Positions 34,430-43,835 of a DNA stretch of 64,000 nucleotides are shown piece by piece. This DNA comes from Psychroserpens sp. Hel_I_66 (lineage in GTDB: Bacteria > Bacteroidota > Bacteroidia > Flavobacteriales > Flavobacteriaceae). The notes beneath the pieces are model-generated. The model did not search any database. It had not been told where the DNA came from and saw only the letters and a program-made list of their open reading frames with translations. Position 1 is the stretch's first letter, and every line of letters begins with the position of its first letter. A program made the translations under genes and the position numbers. Location of the stretch: the NCBI RefSeq assembly GCF_000799465.1, contig NZ_JUGU01000001.1:558001-622000 (forward strand). Direction: 5' to 3'.

Positions 34430-35608
34430 ATGAGCCAAGATATTAGTAAACGCTATGCACAAAGAGGTGTATCTGCATCAAAAGAAGATGTTCACAATGC
34501 TATAAAACATATTGATAAAGGACTGTTCCCTAAAGCATTTTGTAAAATCGTTCCAGATTATTTAACAAATAACGACGATTATTGCCTCATTATGCATGCA
34601 GATGGAGCAGGTACTAAAAGCGCATTGGCCTATATGTATTGGAAAGAAACTGGAGATATTTCAGTTTGGAAGGGTATTGCACAAGACGCATTAATCATGA
34701 ATATTGATGATTTATTGTGTGTTGGTGCTACAGATAATATCATGCTATCCTCGACAATCGGTCGCAATAAAAATTTGATTCCTGGTGAAGTCATTTCAGC
34801 AATTATAAACGGAACCGAAGACCTTATTAAAGATCTCAAGTCTTTTGGAGTTACCATACATTCTACAGGAGGCGAAACAGCAGATGTGGGCGATATAGTT
34901 CGAACCATCATTGTGGATTCTACTGTAACCGCTCGTATGAAACGCAGTGATGTTATAGATAATGCGAATATAAAAAGTGGTGACGTTATTGTTGGTTTAG
35001 AAAGTTTTGGACAAGCAACGTATGAAACTGAGTATAATGGTGGTATGGGAAGTAACGGTCTCACATCTGCACGTCATGACGTTTTTTATAACGAATTGGC
35101 AACCAGATATCCCGAAAGTTTTGATGCCTCTGTCCCTAAAGACTTAGTCTACTCTGGTCAAATTAAATTAACAGACAAAGTAGAAAATTCACCATTAGAC
35201 GCAGGTAAATTGGTGTTATCACCAACCAGAACCTACGCACCAATCATAAAAGAAATCCTTTTTCGTTTTTCTTCGCAAAACTTACATGGCATGGTCCATT
35301 GTTCTGGTGGAGCACAAACTAAAATTCTTCATTTTATAGAGAATCTTCATATTATAAAAGATAATATGTTTGAAATTCCACCGTTATTCAAGTTAATACA
35401 AGAACAATCCAAAACCGATTGGAAAGAAATGTATCAAGTATTCAATTGTGGTCATCGTATGGAGTTATATGTCACTCCAGACATTGCAGATGAGATTATT
35501 AAAATTTCAAAATCTTTTAATGTTAATGCCAAGATTATTGGTCGCGTTACATCTTCCGAAGAAAAAAAATTAACCATAAAAAGTCCATACGGTACTTTTG
35601 AATATTAG
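34430..35608 (+). CDS. purM: AIR synthase-type protein (phosphoribosylformylglycinamidine cyclo-ligase, Bacteroidetes form)
   Basis: 392 residues from the ATG at 34430, which gives the typical MSQDISKRYAQRGVSASKEDV. It has the PurM-like ATP-grasp-related fold: HADGAGTKSALAYMY, DDLLCVGAT, STGGETADVGDIVRT and HCSGGAQTKI. Canonical PurM is about 345 residues; the longer Bacteroidetes version is usually annotated as AIR synthase-related and is taken to do the fifth step of purine synthesis. No other pur gene is in the window. Confidence 0.85.
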   Translation: MSQDISKRYAQRGVSASKEDVHNAIKHIDKGLFPKAFCKIVPDYLTNNDDYCLIMHADGAGTKSALAYMYWKETGDISVWKGIAQDALIMNIDDLLCVGATDNIMLSSTIGRNKNLIPGEVISAIINGTEDLIKDLKSFGVTIHSTGGETADVGDIVRTIIVDSTVTARMKRSDVIDNANIKSGDVIVGLESFGQATYETEYNGGMGSNGLTSARHDVFYNELATRYPESFDASVPKDLVYSGQIKLTDKVENSPLDAGKLVLSPTRTYAPIIKEILFRFSSQNLHGMVHCSGGAQTKILHFIENLHIIKDNMFEIPPLFKLIQEQSKTDWKEMYQVFNCGHRMELYVTPDIADEIIKISKSFNVNAKIIGRVTSSEEKKLTIKSPYGTFEY

Positions 35609-35635
35609 ATAATTTTCCAAATTAAATTTATTAAA

Positions 35636-36580
35636 ATGATAAGGATCGCATGTCTCCTACTAGCGCTTTCAGTTCAATTTTTAAACGCTCAAACGGACTC
35701 TGTTTCTGCAGAAAAGGCAGACTATAAGTGGATTCAAACCAATAAAGCAGGTCTAGATATTAGCGAAGTTACATTTGTAAATTGGAATGCAGGTGGGAGT
35801 AATTCCATTTCTGCACTGCTAAATGTGCGATCAGAATTAAATTACGATGATAGTTATTATAAATGGAAAAACTCTGCACAGTTACGCTACGGAGTTAACA
35901 AACAAGAAGCGCAAAGACTTAGAAAAACGGAAGACGAATTAGAGTTGATTTCTACTATAGGTTATAGAGAAGATACTTTAACGAATTGGTACTTTTCGGG
36001 ACGTTTTAATTTCAAAACACAACTTTCAAATGGGTATAATTATCCCAATCGAGATAATCCCATTTCGAGATTAATGGCTCCGGGATATATGTTTTTGGGA
36101 GGAGGAACAGAGTATGGCAAAAATTTAGATAAATTCTCATTGTATTTTTCGCCATTGACCTTTAAGGCAACCTTTGTTCTAGATGAAGATTTATCAAATG
36201 CAGGTAGTTTTGGAGTGGAACCAGCGATTTTTGATGAGGAAGGAAATATGATAAGTGAAGGTGAGCGTGTAAGGGTGGAGATGGGGATTTTATTTACAAA
36301 TTTCTATGAAGCTATTGTATTTGAGAATATTAGTGTCAAACATCAATTGAGCCTTTATACAGATTATCTGGATAATTTTGGTAATATAGATGTAGATTGG
36401 GAAATCATATTTGATTTTAAAGTTAATCAATATGTAAAGGCTACATTAGGGTCTCATATAAGATATGACGATAATATAAAAACATTGGTTGCTACAGATG
36501 TTGAAGATGAATTTGAAGAAAGAGGAGCAAAAGTACAATGGAAACAATTACTGGGAGTTGGTGTGGTTATAGATTTTTAA
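35636..36580 (+). CDS. DUF3078-family envelope protein
   Basis: 314 residues with a cleavable signal peptide (MIRIACLLLALSVQFLNAQ) and the DUF3078 features: SEVTFVNWNAGGSNSISALLNVRSELNY near the start, regularly alternating beta strands, and a C-terminal strand ending in WKQLLGVGVVIDF, the terminal Phe fitting an outer-membrane barrel. It follows the purM-like gene by 27 bp and may be co-transcribed. Function is unknown. Confidence 0.85.
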   Translation: MIRIACLLLALSVQFLNAQTDSVSAEKADYKWIQTNKAGLDISEVTFVNWNAGGSNSISALLNVRSELNYDDSYYKWKNSAQLRYGVNKQEAQRLRKTEDELELISTIGYREDTLTNWYFSGRFNFKTQLSNGYNYPNRDNPISRLMAPGYMFLGGGTEYGKNLDKFSLYFSPLTFKATFVLDEDLSNAGSFGVEPAIFDEEGNMISEGERVRVEMGILFTNFYEAIVFENISVKHQLSLYTDYLDNFGNIDVDWEIIFDFKVNQYVKATLGSHIRYDDNIKTLVATDVEDEFEERGAKVQWKQLLGVGVVIDF

Positions 36581-36581
36581 T

Positions 36582-36872
36582 CTAAATAAATCCTTTGACC
36601 AATAATATAAAAGCGGTAGTAAATAAACTATCAAAAAGGAAAATTGTAAAAAAGAACCTTAAATTAGAAACACCTCTAATTTTGTGAAACTGCAGTCGCT
36701 GCCTGACCTTGCGGTCGCTTACCATAAACCAAAGTACAAAAATCAAAAATAATTTTGTAGAAATTACAACTATAAGTTCTGGTCGAATTACTGTTATCGT
36801 TAGTGTAACAATAAATGACCATGAAGCCATGGGTTTATAATAGTTGAGTATAGATGAAACTTGCTTTCGCAT
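36582..36872 (-). CDS. Small membrane protein (hypothetical, three hydrophobic helices)
   Basis: 96 residues with hydrophobic segments around 15-30, 35-52 and 72-95 and a basic cytosolic loop (SDRKVRQRLQFHKIRGVSN). The stop is 1 bp from the convergent DUF3078 stop. The charge pattern is that of a real membrane protein, but I recognise no family. Confidence 0.55.
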   Translation of the reverse strand: MRKQVSSILNYYKPMASWSFIVTLTITVIRPELIVVISTKLFLIFVLWFMVSDRKVRQRLQFHKIRGVSNLRFFFTIFLFDSLFTTAFILLVKGFI

Positions 36873-36951
36873 AGAGGGATAACGCTCATTGTATAAAGAA
36901 TATTTTCATAGACTAACAATTTAATCACTATAACAAATCCATAATTTATCG

Positions 36952-36959
36952 TATTTTTG
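36952..36959 (+). promoter_or_regulatory. -7 promoter element for prfA
   Basis: TATTTTTG, an exact match, 22 bp upstream of the ATG at 36982. Confidence 0.5.
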
Positions 36960-36981
36960 AATCACAATTTTTAAAAAATAG

Positions 36982-38058
36982 ATGTTAGAGAAATTACAAA
37001 TAGTAAAACAGCGTTTTGATGAGGTGAGTGATTTAATCATTCAGCCAGATATAATAACAGACCAAAAACGTTATGTAGCCTTAAATAAAGAATATAAAGA
37101 TTTGCGCTTACTTATGGATAAACGTGAGGCTTATATTGAATTAACAGAAAATTTAAAAGAGGCGGAAGAGATAATTTCAGATGGTAGTGATCCCGAAATG
37201 GTTGAGATGGCAAAAATGCAATATGATGAAGCCAAAGAAGGAATTCCGAAGTTAGAAGATGATATCCGTTTTTTATTGATACCGAAAGATCCTGAAGATT
37301 CCAAAAACGCAGTAGTAGAATTGCGAGCGGGAACTGGAGGAGACGAGGCAAGTATTTTTGCAGGAGATTTGTACAGAATGTACACCAAATATTGCGAAAG
37401 CAAAGGCTGGAAAGTAGATACAGTTGATTATAGCGAAGGAACCAATGGAGGTTTTAAGGAAATTCAATTTGAAGTTTCAGGTGATGATGTTTATGGGACT
37501 TTAAAATTTGAAGCTGGAGTGCATCGCGTTCAACGTGTCCCACAAACAGAGACTCAAGGTCGAGTGCACACAAGTGCTGCAACGTGCATGGTTTTTCCAG
37601 AAGCTGAAGAATTTGATATAGAAGTAGATCCAAAAGATGTTCGTGTAGATTTTTTCTGTTCTTCCGGTCCAGGTGGTCAATCTGTGAATACAACATATTC
37701 CGCAGTAAGATTAACGCATGAGCCAACAGGATTGGTCGCACAATGTCAAGACCAAAAATCACAACATAAAAATAAAGAGAAAGCTTTTAAGGTATTACGT
37801 TCGAGATTATACGAAATGGAATTAGCTAAAAAGAATGAAGAAGACGCTGCAAAACGAGGCTCTATGGTGAGCTCTGGAGATAGAAGCGCGAAGATTAGAA
37901 CTTACAATTATTCACAAGGTCGTGTAACCGATCATAGAATTGGATTAACACTTTACGACTTACAAAATATAATGAATGGTGACATTCAAAAAATACTTGA
38001 CGAACTTATGCTAGCTGAAAATACTGAGAAGTTAAAAGCAAGTGACGAGCATATATAA
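36982..38058 (+). CDS. prfA: Peptide chain release factor 1
   Basis: 358 residues. It contains the GGQ motif in [20 protein letters not shown], which triggers peptide release, and the stop-codon anticodon tripeptide region [18 protein letters not shown] (P-x-T of RF1). The class I RF1 end [12 protein letters not shown] is also present. It terminates translation at UAA and UAG. It has its own promoter. Confidence 0.97.
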   Translation: MLEKLQIVKQRFDEVSDLIIQPDIITDQKRYVALNKEYKDLRLLMDKREAYIELTENLKEAEEIISDGSDPEMVEMAKMQYDEAKEGIPKLEDDIRFLLIPKDPEDSKNAVVELRAGTGGDEASIFAGDLYRMYTKYCESKGWKVDTVDYSEGTNGGFKEIQFEVSGDDVYGTLKFEAGVHRVQRVPQTETQGRVHTSAATCMVFPEAEEFDIEVDPKDVRVDFFCSSGPGGQSVNTTYSAVRLTHEPTGLVAQCQDQKSQHKNKEKAFKVLRSRLYEMELAKKNEEDAAKRGSMVSSGDRSAKIRTYNYSQGRVTDHRIGLTLYDLQNIMNGDIQKILDELMLAENTEKLKASDEHI

Positions 38059-38093
38059 ACCAATAAATAAATTACTAACCAACCTAACTTATT

Positions 38094-39461
38094 ATGAGAA
38101 TTTTAAATTTTATGGTGTTCTTGTTTTTGATCAACATGGCATCAGCACAAAACTATTATGGTTATTTGTCAGATAACTATTCGGGATTACACGGTGTAAC
38201 ATTAAACCCAGCAAATCTTACAGGATCAAAATTGAGAACAGAAGTTAATCTTGCTTCTGTAAATGCAAGTGTCAACAACGATTATTTCTACACAGATTTT
38301 GGTAGTCTTTTTGAAGGTTCAGATATTGGGGATGACCAATTTAATGCTGCAGAAAACAATAATTTTGCAATTAGCGCAGATATTATGGGTCCTTCTTTTA
38401 TGTTCAACTTATCTCCAAAGCATAGTATTGGTGTAATTACTAGAGCACGAGCATTTTTTAATATAAATGAAATAAAAGGAGAACTATTTGATGCTTTTGA
38501 AGATGACTTTGATTCTGCCAACGACTTTTCATTAAATGAAGATGAGTTCACCTCAACGCTCCATGGCTGGGCAGAAATAGGTGTAGCATATGCCAGAACT
38601 TTAATTAATAATGAGCAACATTACTTAAAGGGTGGTGTCACTTTAAAATATCTAAGAGGACTAGGTAATGCCTATGCGAAAGGTACTAATCTCTCGGTAG
38701 ATTATGATGCAGATGGTTTTACCCCTGAAGTTGGAACGATCACAACAACAGGTTTGATAGAATATGGTAGTTCACAAGGAATTAGTCAAAATGAGGATGA
38801 TTCAGATTTTGAATTTGAAAGCGATGCCAGCGGTTATGGTGCAGACATAGGTTTTATATATGAATGGAGGCCAGCGCCAAGTGATTTAGATGATGAATCG
38901 AGATCAAATTATAAATTAAAATTAGGTGTTAGCATTACAGATATTGGAAGTATCGATTACGAAGGAGCAGAGGCAAACACATATGATATTACCAACTCCA
39001 TTGATGAAAATACTTTTGAATCTGAAGAAGATTTTGAAGACAAACTTAATAACCTTTATACAAGAATAGCTACGGAAGATTTTACAAAAGTAAAACTACC
39101 TACTGCACTGCACATCACTGCCGATTATAATTTAGATAGTCAGTTTTTTATTAATTTAAGATCAGATCTATCACTTCGCAAAGCAAATGAGTTGAACACT
39201 AATAAAATTGACAATGCAGTTGTTGTTACACCTCGTTTTGAACGTAAGTGGTTTAGTTTTTATCTACCATGAAGTGTTATGGACTATAGCGGATTTAATG
39301 CAGGAATTGGTTTTAGGGCTGGTCCATTATTTATTGGTTCTAACTCTGCTCTCACAAATTTGTTATCAAGTGAAAGCAAAGCTGTAAATGTTTACGCAGG
39401 ATTAAAAATCCCTATTTATAAAAAAGGGAAATCATTTGCCAAAAAAAATAAAACAATTTAA
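38094..39461 (+). pseudogene. DUF5723-family outer-membrane protein interrupted by an in-frame TGA
   Basis: The frame opened at 38094 encodes a signal peptide (FLFLINMASAQ) and a DUF5723-like barrel starting NYYGYLSDNYSGLHGVTLNPA. At 39270-39272 a TGA interrupts it after TPRFERKWFSFYLP. The same frame continues without any shift for 63 codons (SVMDYSGFNAGIGFRAGPLFIGS...YAGLKIPIYKKGK), exactly what the family C-terminus should look like. So one base change, not an indel, separates the last strands of the barrel from the rest. It may be a recent pseudogene, a sequencing error, or rare read-through. A terminator follows at 39466. Confidence 0.8.
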
Positions 39462-39465
39462 TTTT

Positions 39466-39490
39466 AAGCCTCTTAATTGAGGCTTTTTTT
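39466..39490 (+). terminator. Terminator after the DUF5723 gene
   Basis: Stem AAGCCTC / GAGGCTT with a 6-nt loop and eight T. Its position after the second part of the split frame supports that both parts were one gene. Confidence 0.9.
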
Positions 39491-39535
39491 TATTGGAATT
39501 TTACCGCAAATAATAAAATTTATACATTTATTGTA

Positions 39536-40351
39536 ATGACAACACAGCAATTAATACAGCAAATCAAAAAAAAGAATTCCTTTCTCTGTATAGGGTTGGA
39601 TGTAGATTTAGATAAAATCCCAAAACACTTATTAAAAGAAGAAGATCCAATATTCGCTTTTAATAAAGCCATCATTGATGCCACACACCATTTATGCGTT
39701 GCATACAAACCAAATACTGCGTTTTATGAAGCTTATGGTTTAAAAGGTTGGAAAGCATTGAGTAAAACAATTTTATATCTTAATGAAAAGTATCCAGAAA
39801 TTTTTACCATTGCAGATGCCAAACGAGGTGACATTGGTAACACGAGCACCATGTATGCTAAAGCATTTTTTGAGGATTTAGAATTTAATAGTATAACCAT
39901 TGCGCCTTATATGGGTAAAGATTCTGTGGAGCCTTTTTTGGCTTTTGAAAATAAACATACCATCTTGTTGGCTTTGACATCAAACGAAGGTGCTTTTGAT
40001 TTTCAGACAAAAAAAGTGGACGGTTTAGAATTGTATAAACGCGTTTTGGAAACCTCAAAAACATGGAAAAATTCTAAAAATCTTATGTACGTTGTCGGTG
40101 CTACAAAAGCAGAATATCTTGCCGATATCAGGAACATCATACCAGATAGTTTTTTGTTAGTTCCAGGCGTTGGTGCTCAAGGAGGAAACCTTCAGGACGT
40201 TTGTAAATATGGGATGAATGACCAGGTAGGGTTATTAATAAATTCTTCAAGAGGGATTATTTACGCTTCAAATTCAAATGACTTTGCACAAGCTGCTGCC
40301 AAAAAAGCAGAAGAACTTCAACGTGAAATGGAATCAATTTTGTTAAAATAA
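39536..40351 (+). CDS. pyrF: Orotidine 5'-phosphate decarboxylase
   Basis: 271 residues, the longer type II form. The catalytic Asp-Lys-Asp signature is in [15 protein letters not shown]. Other family segments are [26 protein letters not shown] and [14 protein letters not shown]. It makes UMP in pyrimidine synthesis. A palindromic dispersed repeat follows the stop codon. Confidence 0.97.
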   Translation: MTTQQLIQQIKKKNSFLCIGLDVDLDKIPKHLLKEEDPIFAFNKAIIDATHHLCVAYKPNTAFYEAYGLKGWKALSKTILYLNEKYPEIFTIADAKRGDIGNTSTMYAKAFFEDLEFNSITIAPYMGKDSVEPFLAFENKHTILLALTSNEGAFDFQTKKVDGLELYKRVLETSKTWKNSKNLMYVVGATKAEYLADIRNIIPDSFLLVPGVGAQGGNLQDVCKYGMNDQVGLLINSSRGIIYASNSNDFAQAAAKKAEELQREMESILLK

Positions 40352-40353
40352 AC

Positions 40354-40395
40354 CGTCATACTAGACTCTTGTGCTGAGCGCAGTCGAGGTATGAT
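40354..40395. repeat. Palindromic dispersed-repeat element between pyrF and the BtuF-like gene
   Basis: GTCATACTAGACT...AGTCGAGGTATGAT forms a hairpin around CTTGTGCTGAGCGC. Its wording (CTGAGCGCAGTCGAGG, then AGCATCTCATC) is that of short palindromic elements scattered between genes in many Flavobacteriia. GC is clearly higher than in the neighbours. It ends 13 bp before the ATG at 40409 and so supplies that gene's leader. Confidence 0.65.
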
Positions 40396-40408
40396 TTAGC
40401 ATCTCATC

Positions 40409-41197
40409 ATGATATACAAAGACCAGCTTCAAAGAACAATAGTTCTCAATAGCACACCTAAACGTATCATTTCCTTAGTGCCTTCCCAAACCGAACTACT
40501 TGTCGATTTAGGTCTAGAAACTTCAATAGTTGGTGTTACTAAATTTTGTGTGCATCCTTCTTTTCTTCGGAAAGATAAAACCATTGTTGGCGGAACAAAA
40601 CAAGTTCATTTTGACAAAATAAGGGAGCTAAAGCCAGATATCATACTTTGCAATAAGGAAGAGAACACACAGGAAATGATTTTAGAATTAGAGAAAATTG
40701 CACCTGTTCATATCAGTGATATCTATAATTTAGAAGACTCCTTTGAACTTATAAAAATGTATGGTGAGTTGTTTTCCGAAGAAAATAAAGCAAAACATAT
40801 TAATAGTACGATACAAAAGGAGTTTGAGAACTTTACCAATTTTATAGAACAAAAACCGAAGTTAAAAGTCGCTTACTTTATTTGGAAATCCCCGTGGATG
40901 GTCGCAGCAAATAATACATTTATAAATGAAATGTTACGAATTAATAATTTTGAGAATTACTTTAAACATATAGAGCGCTATCCAGAAGTGAATATGGATA
41001 CTATTTGTACTGATGACCTAGATGTGATTTTGTTGTCTAGTGAGCCTTATCCTTTTAAAAAGGAGCACATAAATATGCTTGAAGGAAAATTTCAAGACAC
41101 AAAAATTATTTTGGTAGATGGTGAGTATTTTTCTTGGTATGGTTCAAGATTAACAAAGGCATTTAAGTATTTTGAAAAACTCCATCAACTTTTTTAG
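40409..41197 (+). CDS. BtuF-like helical-backbone metal/cobalamin-binding protein without signal peptide
   Basis: 262 residues. The segments PKRIISLVPSQTELLVDLGL, TKFCVHPSFLRKD, LKPDIILCNKEEN and DLDVILLSSEPYPF match the substrate-binding proteins of vitamin B12 or iron-complex ABC importers (two Rossmann lobes joined by a long helix). There is no signal sequence, so it appears cytosolic, as in several Bacteroidetes homologues. Its role is unclear; a link with the B12-dependent mutase at 43836 is possible. The 3' end overlaps the convergent small gene by 35 bp. Confidence 0.8.
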   Translation: MIYKDQLQRTIVLNSTPKRIISLVPSQTELLVDLGLETSIVGVTKFCVHPSFLRKDKTIVGGTKQVHFDKIRELKPDIILCNKEENTQEMILELEKIAPVHISDIYNLEDSFELIKMYGELFSEENKAKHINSTIQKEFENFTNFIEQKPKLKVAYFIWKSPWMVAANNTFINEMLRINNFENYFKHIERYPEVNMDTICTDDLDVILLSSEPYPFKKEHINMLEGKFQDTKIILVDGEYFSWYGSRLTKAFKYFEKLHQLF

Positions 41198-41399
41198 GAT
41201 CAAATGCTTTTAAATTTAAGATGATTTGTTTTAGCTTATTAGCCTCATACAATAAAATGTCACTTAGACTCATATCTGTTTGTTCAACATTATAAGCTGT
41301 CTCTATATAGTTTGAATATTGATTTTCTAAATCTTCAAGATGCAATATCTTGCTTATGTTTGGTCTTATTTTACCAACTTTACAAAAATGATAGTTCAT
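41163..41399 (-). CDS. Small helical protein, Lacal_2735-like (copy A)
   Basis: 78 residues. It shares IExAYNxxQTDxxLSDIxxYEAxKLxxxIxxLK with the ORF at 41478-41681, so the two are paralogues. The pattern Y-x-x-L-(I/L)-E-x-A-Y-x-L-x-x-x-(N/D)-x-x-x-SD---EA also resembles the short Lacal_2735 family of Flavobacteriia (compare 58694-58864). Its 3' end overlaps the convergent BtuF-like gene. Function unknown. Confidence 0.6.
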   Translation of the reverse strand: MNYHFCKVGKIRPNISKILHLEDLENQYSNYIETAYNVEQTDMSLSDILLYEANKLKQIILNLKAFDPKKVDGVFQNT

Positions 41400-41477
41400 A
41401 ATAAATTGTTTTTAAACAATATATACGATAAAAAATAGCCTTTAGTTTAAGTCGATAAGTTAAATAATTGTAAAGAT

Positions 41478-41681
41478 TTAGTTTTTTTGAAGTGACGTTA
41501 GATCTCGAGTAAGGTATTTAAGTTTATTAATCTTGTAAAGTAGTTTAATAGCTTTATATTCTGATATGTCACTAAGAGCAGAGTCTGTTTGACGAAGGTT
41601 ATAAGCTTGCTCTATAAGTGCTTTATACTTGTAGAGGAGCATTTTTTGGTTTTCAATAATTTTTTTAGTGTAAGCCATCAA
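41478..41681 (-). CDS. Small helical protein, Lacal_2735-like (copy B)
   Basis: 67 residues (second Met alternative), mostly one long amphipathic helix: YKALIEQAYNLRQTDSALSDISEYKAIKLLYKINKLK. It is a diverged tandem paralogue of the gene at 41163, lying 78 bp upstream of it on the same strand. The conservation of the central QTDxxLSDI segment across the two copies is the evidence that both are coding. Confidence 0.6.
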   Translation of the reverse strand: MMAYTKKIIENQKMLLYKYKALIEQAYNLRQTDSALSDISEYKAIKLLYKINKLKYLTRDLTSLQKN

Positions 41682-41741
41682 ATCATAATTGTCAAATAAA
41701 TGTACTTAATTAATTGTAATTCAATACTATAAATCACAAAA

Positions 41742-41773
41742 AAAAATCGATCTAAGAAAAAGACCGATTTTAT
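41742..41773 (-). terminator. Terminator after the pfkB-type gene
   Basis: AATCGGTCT / AGATCGATT (one mismatch) followed on the minus strand by a run of nine T. It is 142 bp beyond the stop of the kinase gene. Confidence 0.65.
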
Positions 41774-41914
41774 AAACTAACTTTTTAAATCCAAAAAGTG
41801 CTTGGATGTATTTAAAACTAACTGTGCAAATATCTATTTTTATTGAGGATTCAATCTTATCTTAACATTAGGAAATCATTAAGGATTGTTAAGTTTAAAA
41901 TATTAAGAAAGTAC

Positions 41915-42883
41915 TTAGTAATTCTTTTTAATTATTGCCTCGGTTTCTGCCAACGATTTAAAAACGTCAAAACCTTTGCCCTGAGTTCTCATGGCTCCAA
42001 GAGTATTTGCAAAATGAGCAGCTTTTACTGAGTCGTTATGTATAGCAAATCCAAAGGCCAAACCGCCAGCAAAAGAATCACCGCATCCAGTAGTATCGAT
42101 AACATTTTCTACAGCTACAGATTTCACGAATGTTTTAGACATTTTGCCATTTTTCATTTTATAGATTGCACAACCTCTAGAATCTAAAGTCACATATAGA
42201 TAGTTTACACCTTTTTCTAGGATGTAAGTTGCAAACTCATCTAAATGACCAATATTATCATCGTCATAAAAATCTTCATCGGTATAGTCATCATCAATCC
42301 AAGAACAGATGGATTCTTCCAAATTCATTTTTAAAACATCAATGTACGGGAGCCAATCATCTTTGTCTTCCCAATATTTTCGTAGACGTCTACCATCATT
42401 AGAAACATAGGTTGTTTGCCCATGCGCATCAAAAATTATCTGAGCTTCACTATTAGCTTTAATATGTTTTAAGGTTTCTAATTCGATTTCAAAATCTGTG
42501 ATGGGCACAAAAACAAAACAATCAACATCCAAAAATGGTTTTACATCTTCTACGGAAATAGGATGCATATTGGAGATTTGGGTCTCTCTTCTGTTATTTT
42601 GATCAATAAAGTTGAGCTCTATTACTGTGCCTTGATCTTTTTCCGAAGTAATACCATTTGTATTTATCGCTTGATAATCCTTAAATAAGGATAGTATGGC
42701 ATTGTGGTCTTTTTTGTGGACGTGCGCAATTGGGATCACCTCTCCATTTCCTTCCAATAATTTTGCCAGTGCAACTGTAGGATGGGAAACGCAACCATAT
42801 TTTATGATAGTTTCGTTTTTATGAGTGATAATTGTGTCATGCGGAATAGGGCCAACTACCGCTATTTTATGTGCTTTATTCAT
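41915..42883 (-). CDS. PfkB-family carbohydrate kinase
   Basis: 322 residues of the ribokinase/PfkB fold. The C-terminal signature with the catalytic Asp is VIDTTGCGDSFAGGLAFGFA; the N-terminus has KIAVVGPIPHDTI with a substrate-binding region (KYGCVSHPTVALAKLLEG). Members phosphorylate sugars, nucleosides or related compounds; the substrate cannot be told from sequence. It directly follows the DUF4197 gene (stop and start adjacent) and probably shares its transcript. Confidence 0.9.
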   Translation of the reverse strand: MNKAHKIAVVGPIPHDTIITHKNETIIKYGCVSHPTVALAKLLEGNGEVIPIAHVHKKDHNAILSLFKDYQAINTNGITSEKDQGTVIELNFIDQNNRRETQISNMHPISVEDVKPFLDVDCFVFVPITDFEIELETLKHIKANSEAQIIFDAHGQTTYVSNDGRRLRKYWEDKDDWLPYIDVLKMNLEESICSWIDDDYTDEDFYDDDNIGHLDEFATYILEKGVNYLYVTLDSRGCAIYKMKNGKMSKTFVKSVAVENVIDTTGCGDSFAGGLAFGFAIHNDSVKAAHFANTLGAMRTQGKGFDVFKSLAETEAIIKKNY

Positions 42884-43591
42884 CTAATCTTGTAATGCGA
42901 AAACTTTTCTCAATAAATCTGTAGTTCTAGATGATACTTGATTTCTAATTTGTTTCTCTTCAACAGAAATCATTGTATAAACACCTTTAAGCGCTTTCGC
43001 AGTTACATAATTTGTAAGATTTGGATTTACATTACTTGTAAAAGGAATAGCATTGTACTTGTTTATCAAGTTTGCCCAAATTTGATCTGCACCAACTTTA
43101 GAGAACGAATTATTGATAACGGGTTGAAATTTATTATAAAGTTCTGTTTGTGTTTTGGTTGTTAGATACTGGGTTGCTGCATCATCGCTACCTAATAAAA
43201 TATTTTTTGCATCAGCAAACGTGATGTCTTTTACTGCATTGATAAAGATGGGCGTTGCTTCGCCAACAGCGTCTTCGGCAGCTCTGTTTAGTACTTTTAA
43301 ACCTTCATCTGCTAAGTTGCCTAGACCAATATCTCTTAATCCTTTATCAACTTTTTGAAGTTCTGCCGGTAGTAAAATCTTTACTAATTCATTTTTATAG
43401 AATCCGTCAGTTTGTGTTAGCTTACTCACTTGTTTGTCAATCCCTAGGTCCAGGGCTTGTCGTAGGCCAGAAGCAATATCTGCATTGCTCAAAACACCAC
43501 CTCCTTGAGGTAAGTTGTTGACTACATCTTGAAGTTCTGCACAGGCGGTAAGATTAAGCAATAAAATTAATGTAAAGACTTTACGAATCAT
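42884..43591 (-). CDS. DUF4197-family lipoprotein
   Basis: 235 residues. The lipobox is LNLTACAEL with Cys17 as the acylation site. The mature part is helical and matches DUF4197 (ADIASGLRQALDLGIDKQVSKLTQTDGFYKN; YNAIPF; VTAKALKGVYTMISVEEKQIRNQ). It is predicted to be attached to the inner face of the outer membrane. Function is unknown. It heads a two-gene unit with the pfkB-type kinase. Confidence 0.88.
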   Translation of the reverse strand: MIRKVFTLILLLNLTACAELQDVVNNLPQGGGVLSNADIASGLRQALDLGIDKQVSKLTQTDGFYKNELVKILLPAELQKVDKGLRDIGLGNLADEGLKVLNRAAEDAVGEATPIFINAVKDITFADAKNILLGSDDAATQYLTTKTQTELYNKFQPVINNSFSKVGADQIWANLINKYNAIPFTSNVNPNLTNYVTAKALKGVYTMISVEEKQIRNQVSSRTTDLLRKVFALQD

Positions 43592-43800
43592 GTTTTTGGG
43601 ATTTTGTGTTTAACAAATATATGTATTTTCTTCATGATAGCTTTTTATTTGATTGATACTGTCTTTGGTAATAATTAAATAATAATTTTTTTTATCTACC
43701 TAAATTAAATAATTTAATTTTTCGTCTCTTATTCAAATCGAATCCTTCAATTAACTTTTAGATATTTTCTTGGAAACACTTATGTTTTTTGAATATTCCG

Positions 43801-43808
43801 TAAATTTG
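43801..43808 (+). promoter_or_regulatory. -7 promoter element for icmF
   Basis: TAAATTTG matches the -7 consensus 27 bp before the ATG at 43836. It lies inside the longer reading frame that opens at 43770, so translation must start at 43836. Confidence 0.6.
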
Positions 43809-43835
43809 TACTTACAAAATCTCATAATTTTACGA

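Noticed and set aside
39270..39272. TGA as selenocysteine or recoded sense codon
   Set aside because: No SECIS-like hairpin is apparent, the family has no Cys there that I know, and TGA serves as a normal stop in other genes of the window.
39279..39461. Separate 60-codon gene after DUF5723
   Set aside because: It is in the same frame as the upstream gene and carries its expected C-terminus, so it is treated as the end of one interrupted gene.
43770..43835. 22-codon N-terminal extension of icmF
   Set aside because: It contains the -7 promoter box and lacks similarity to the family start; the ATG at 43836 gives the standard N-terminus.
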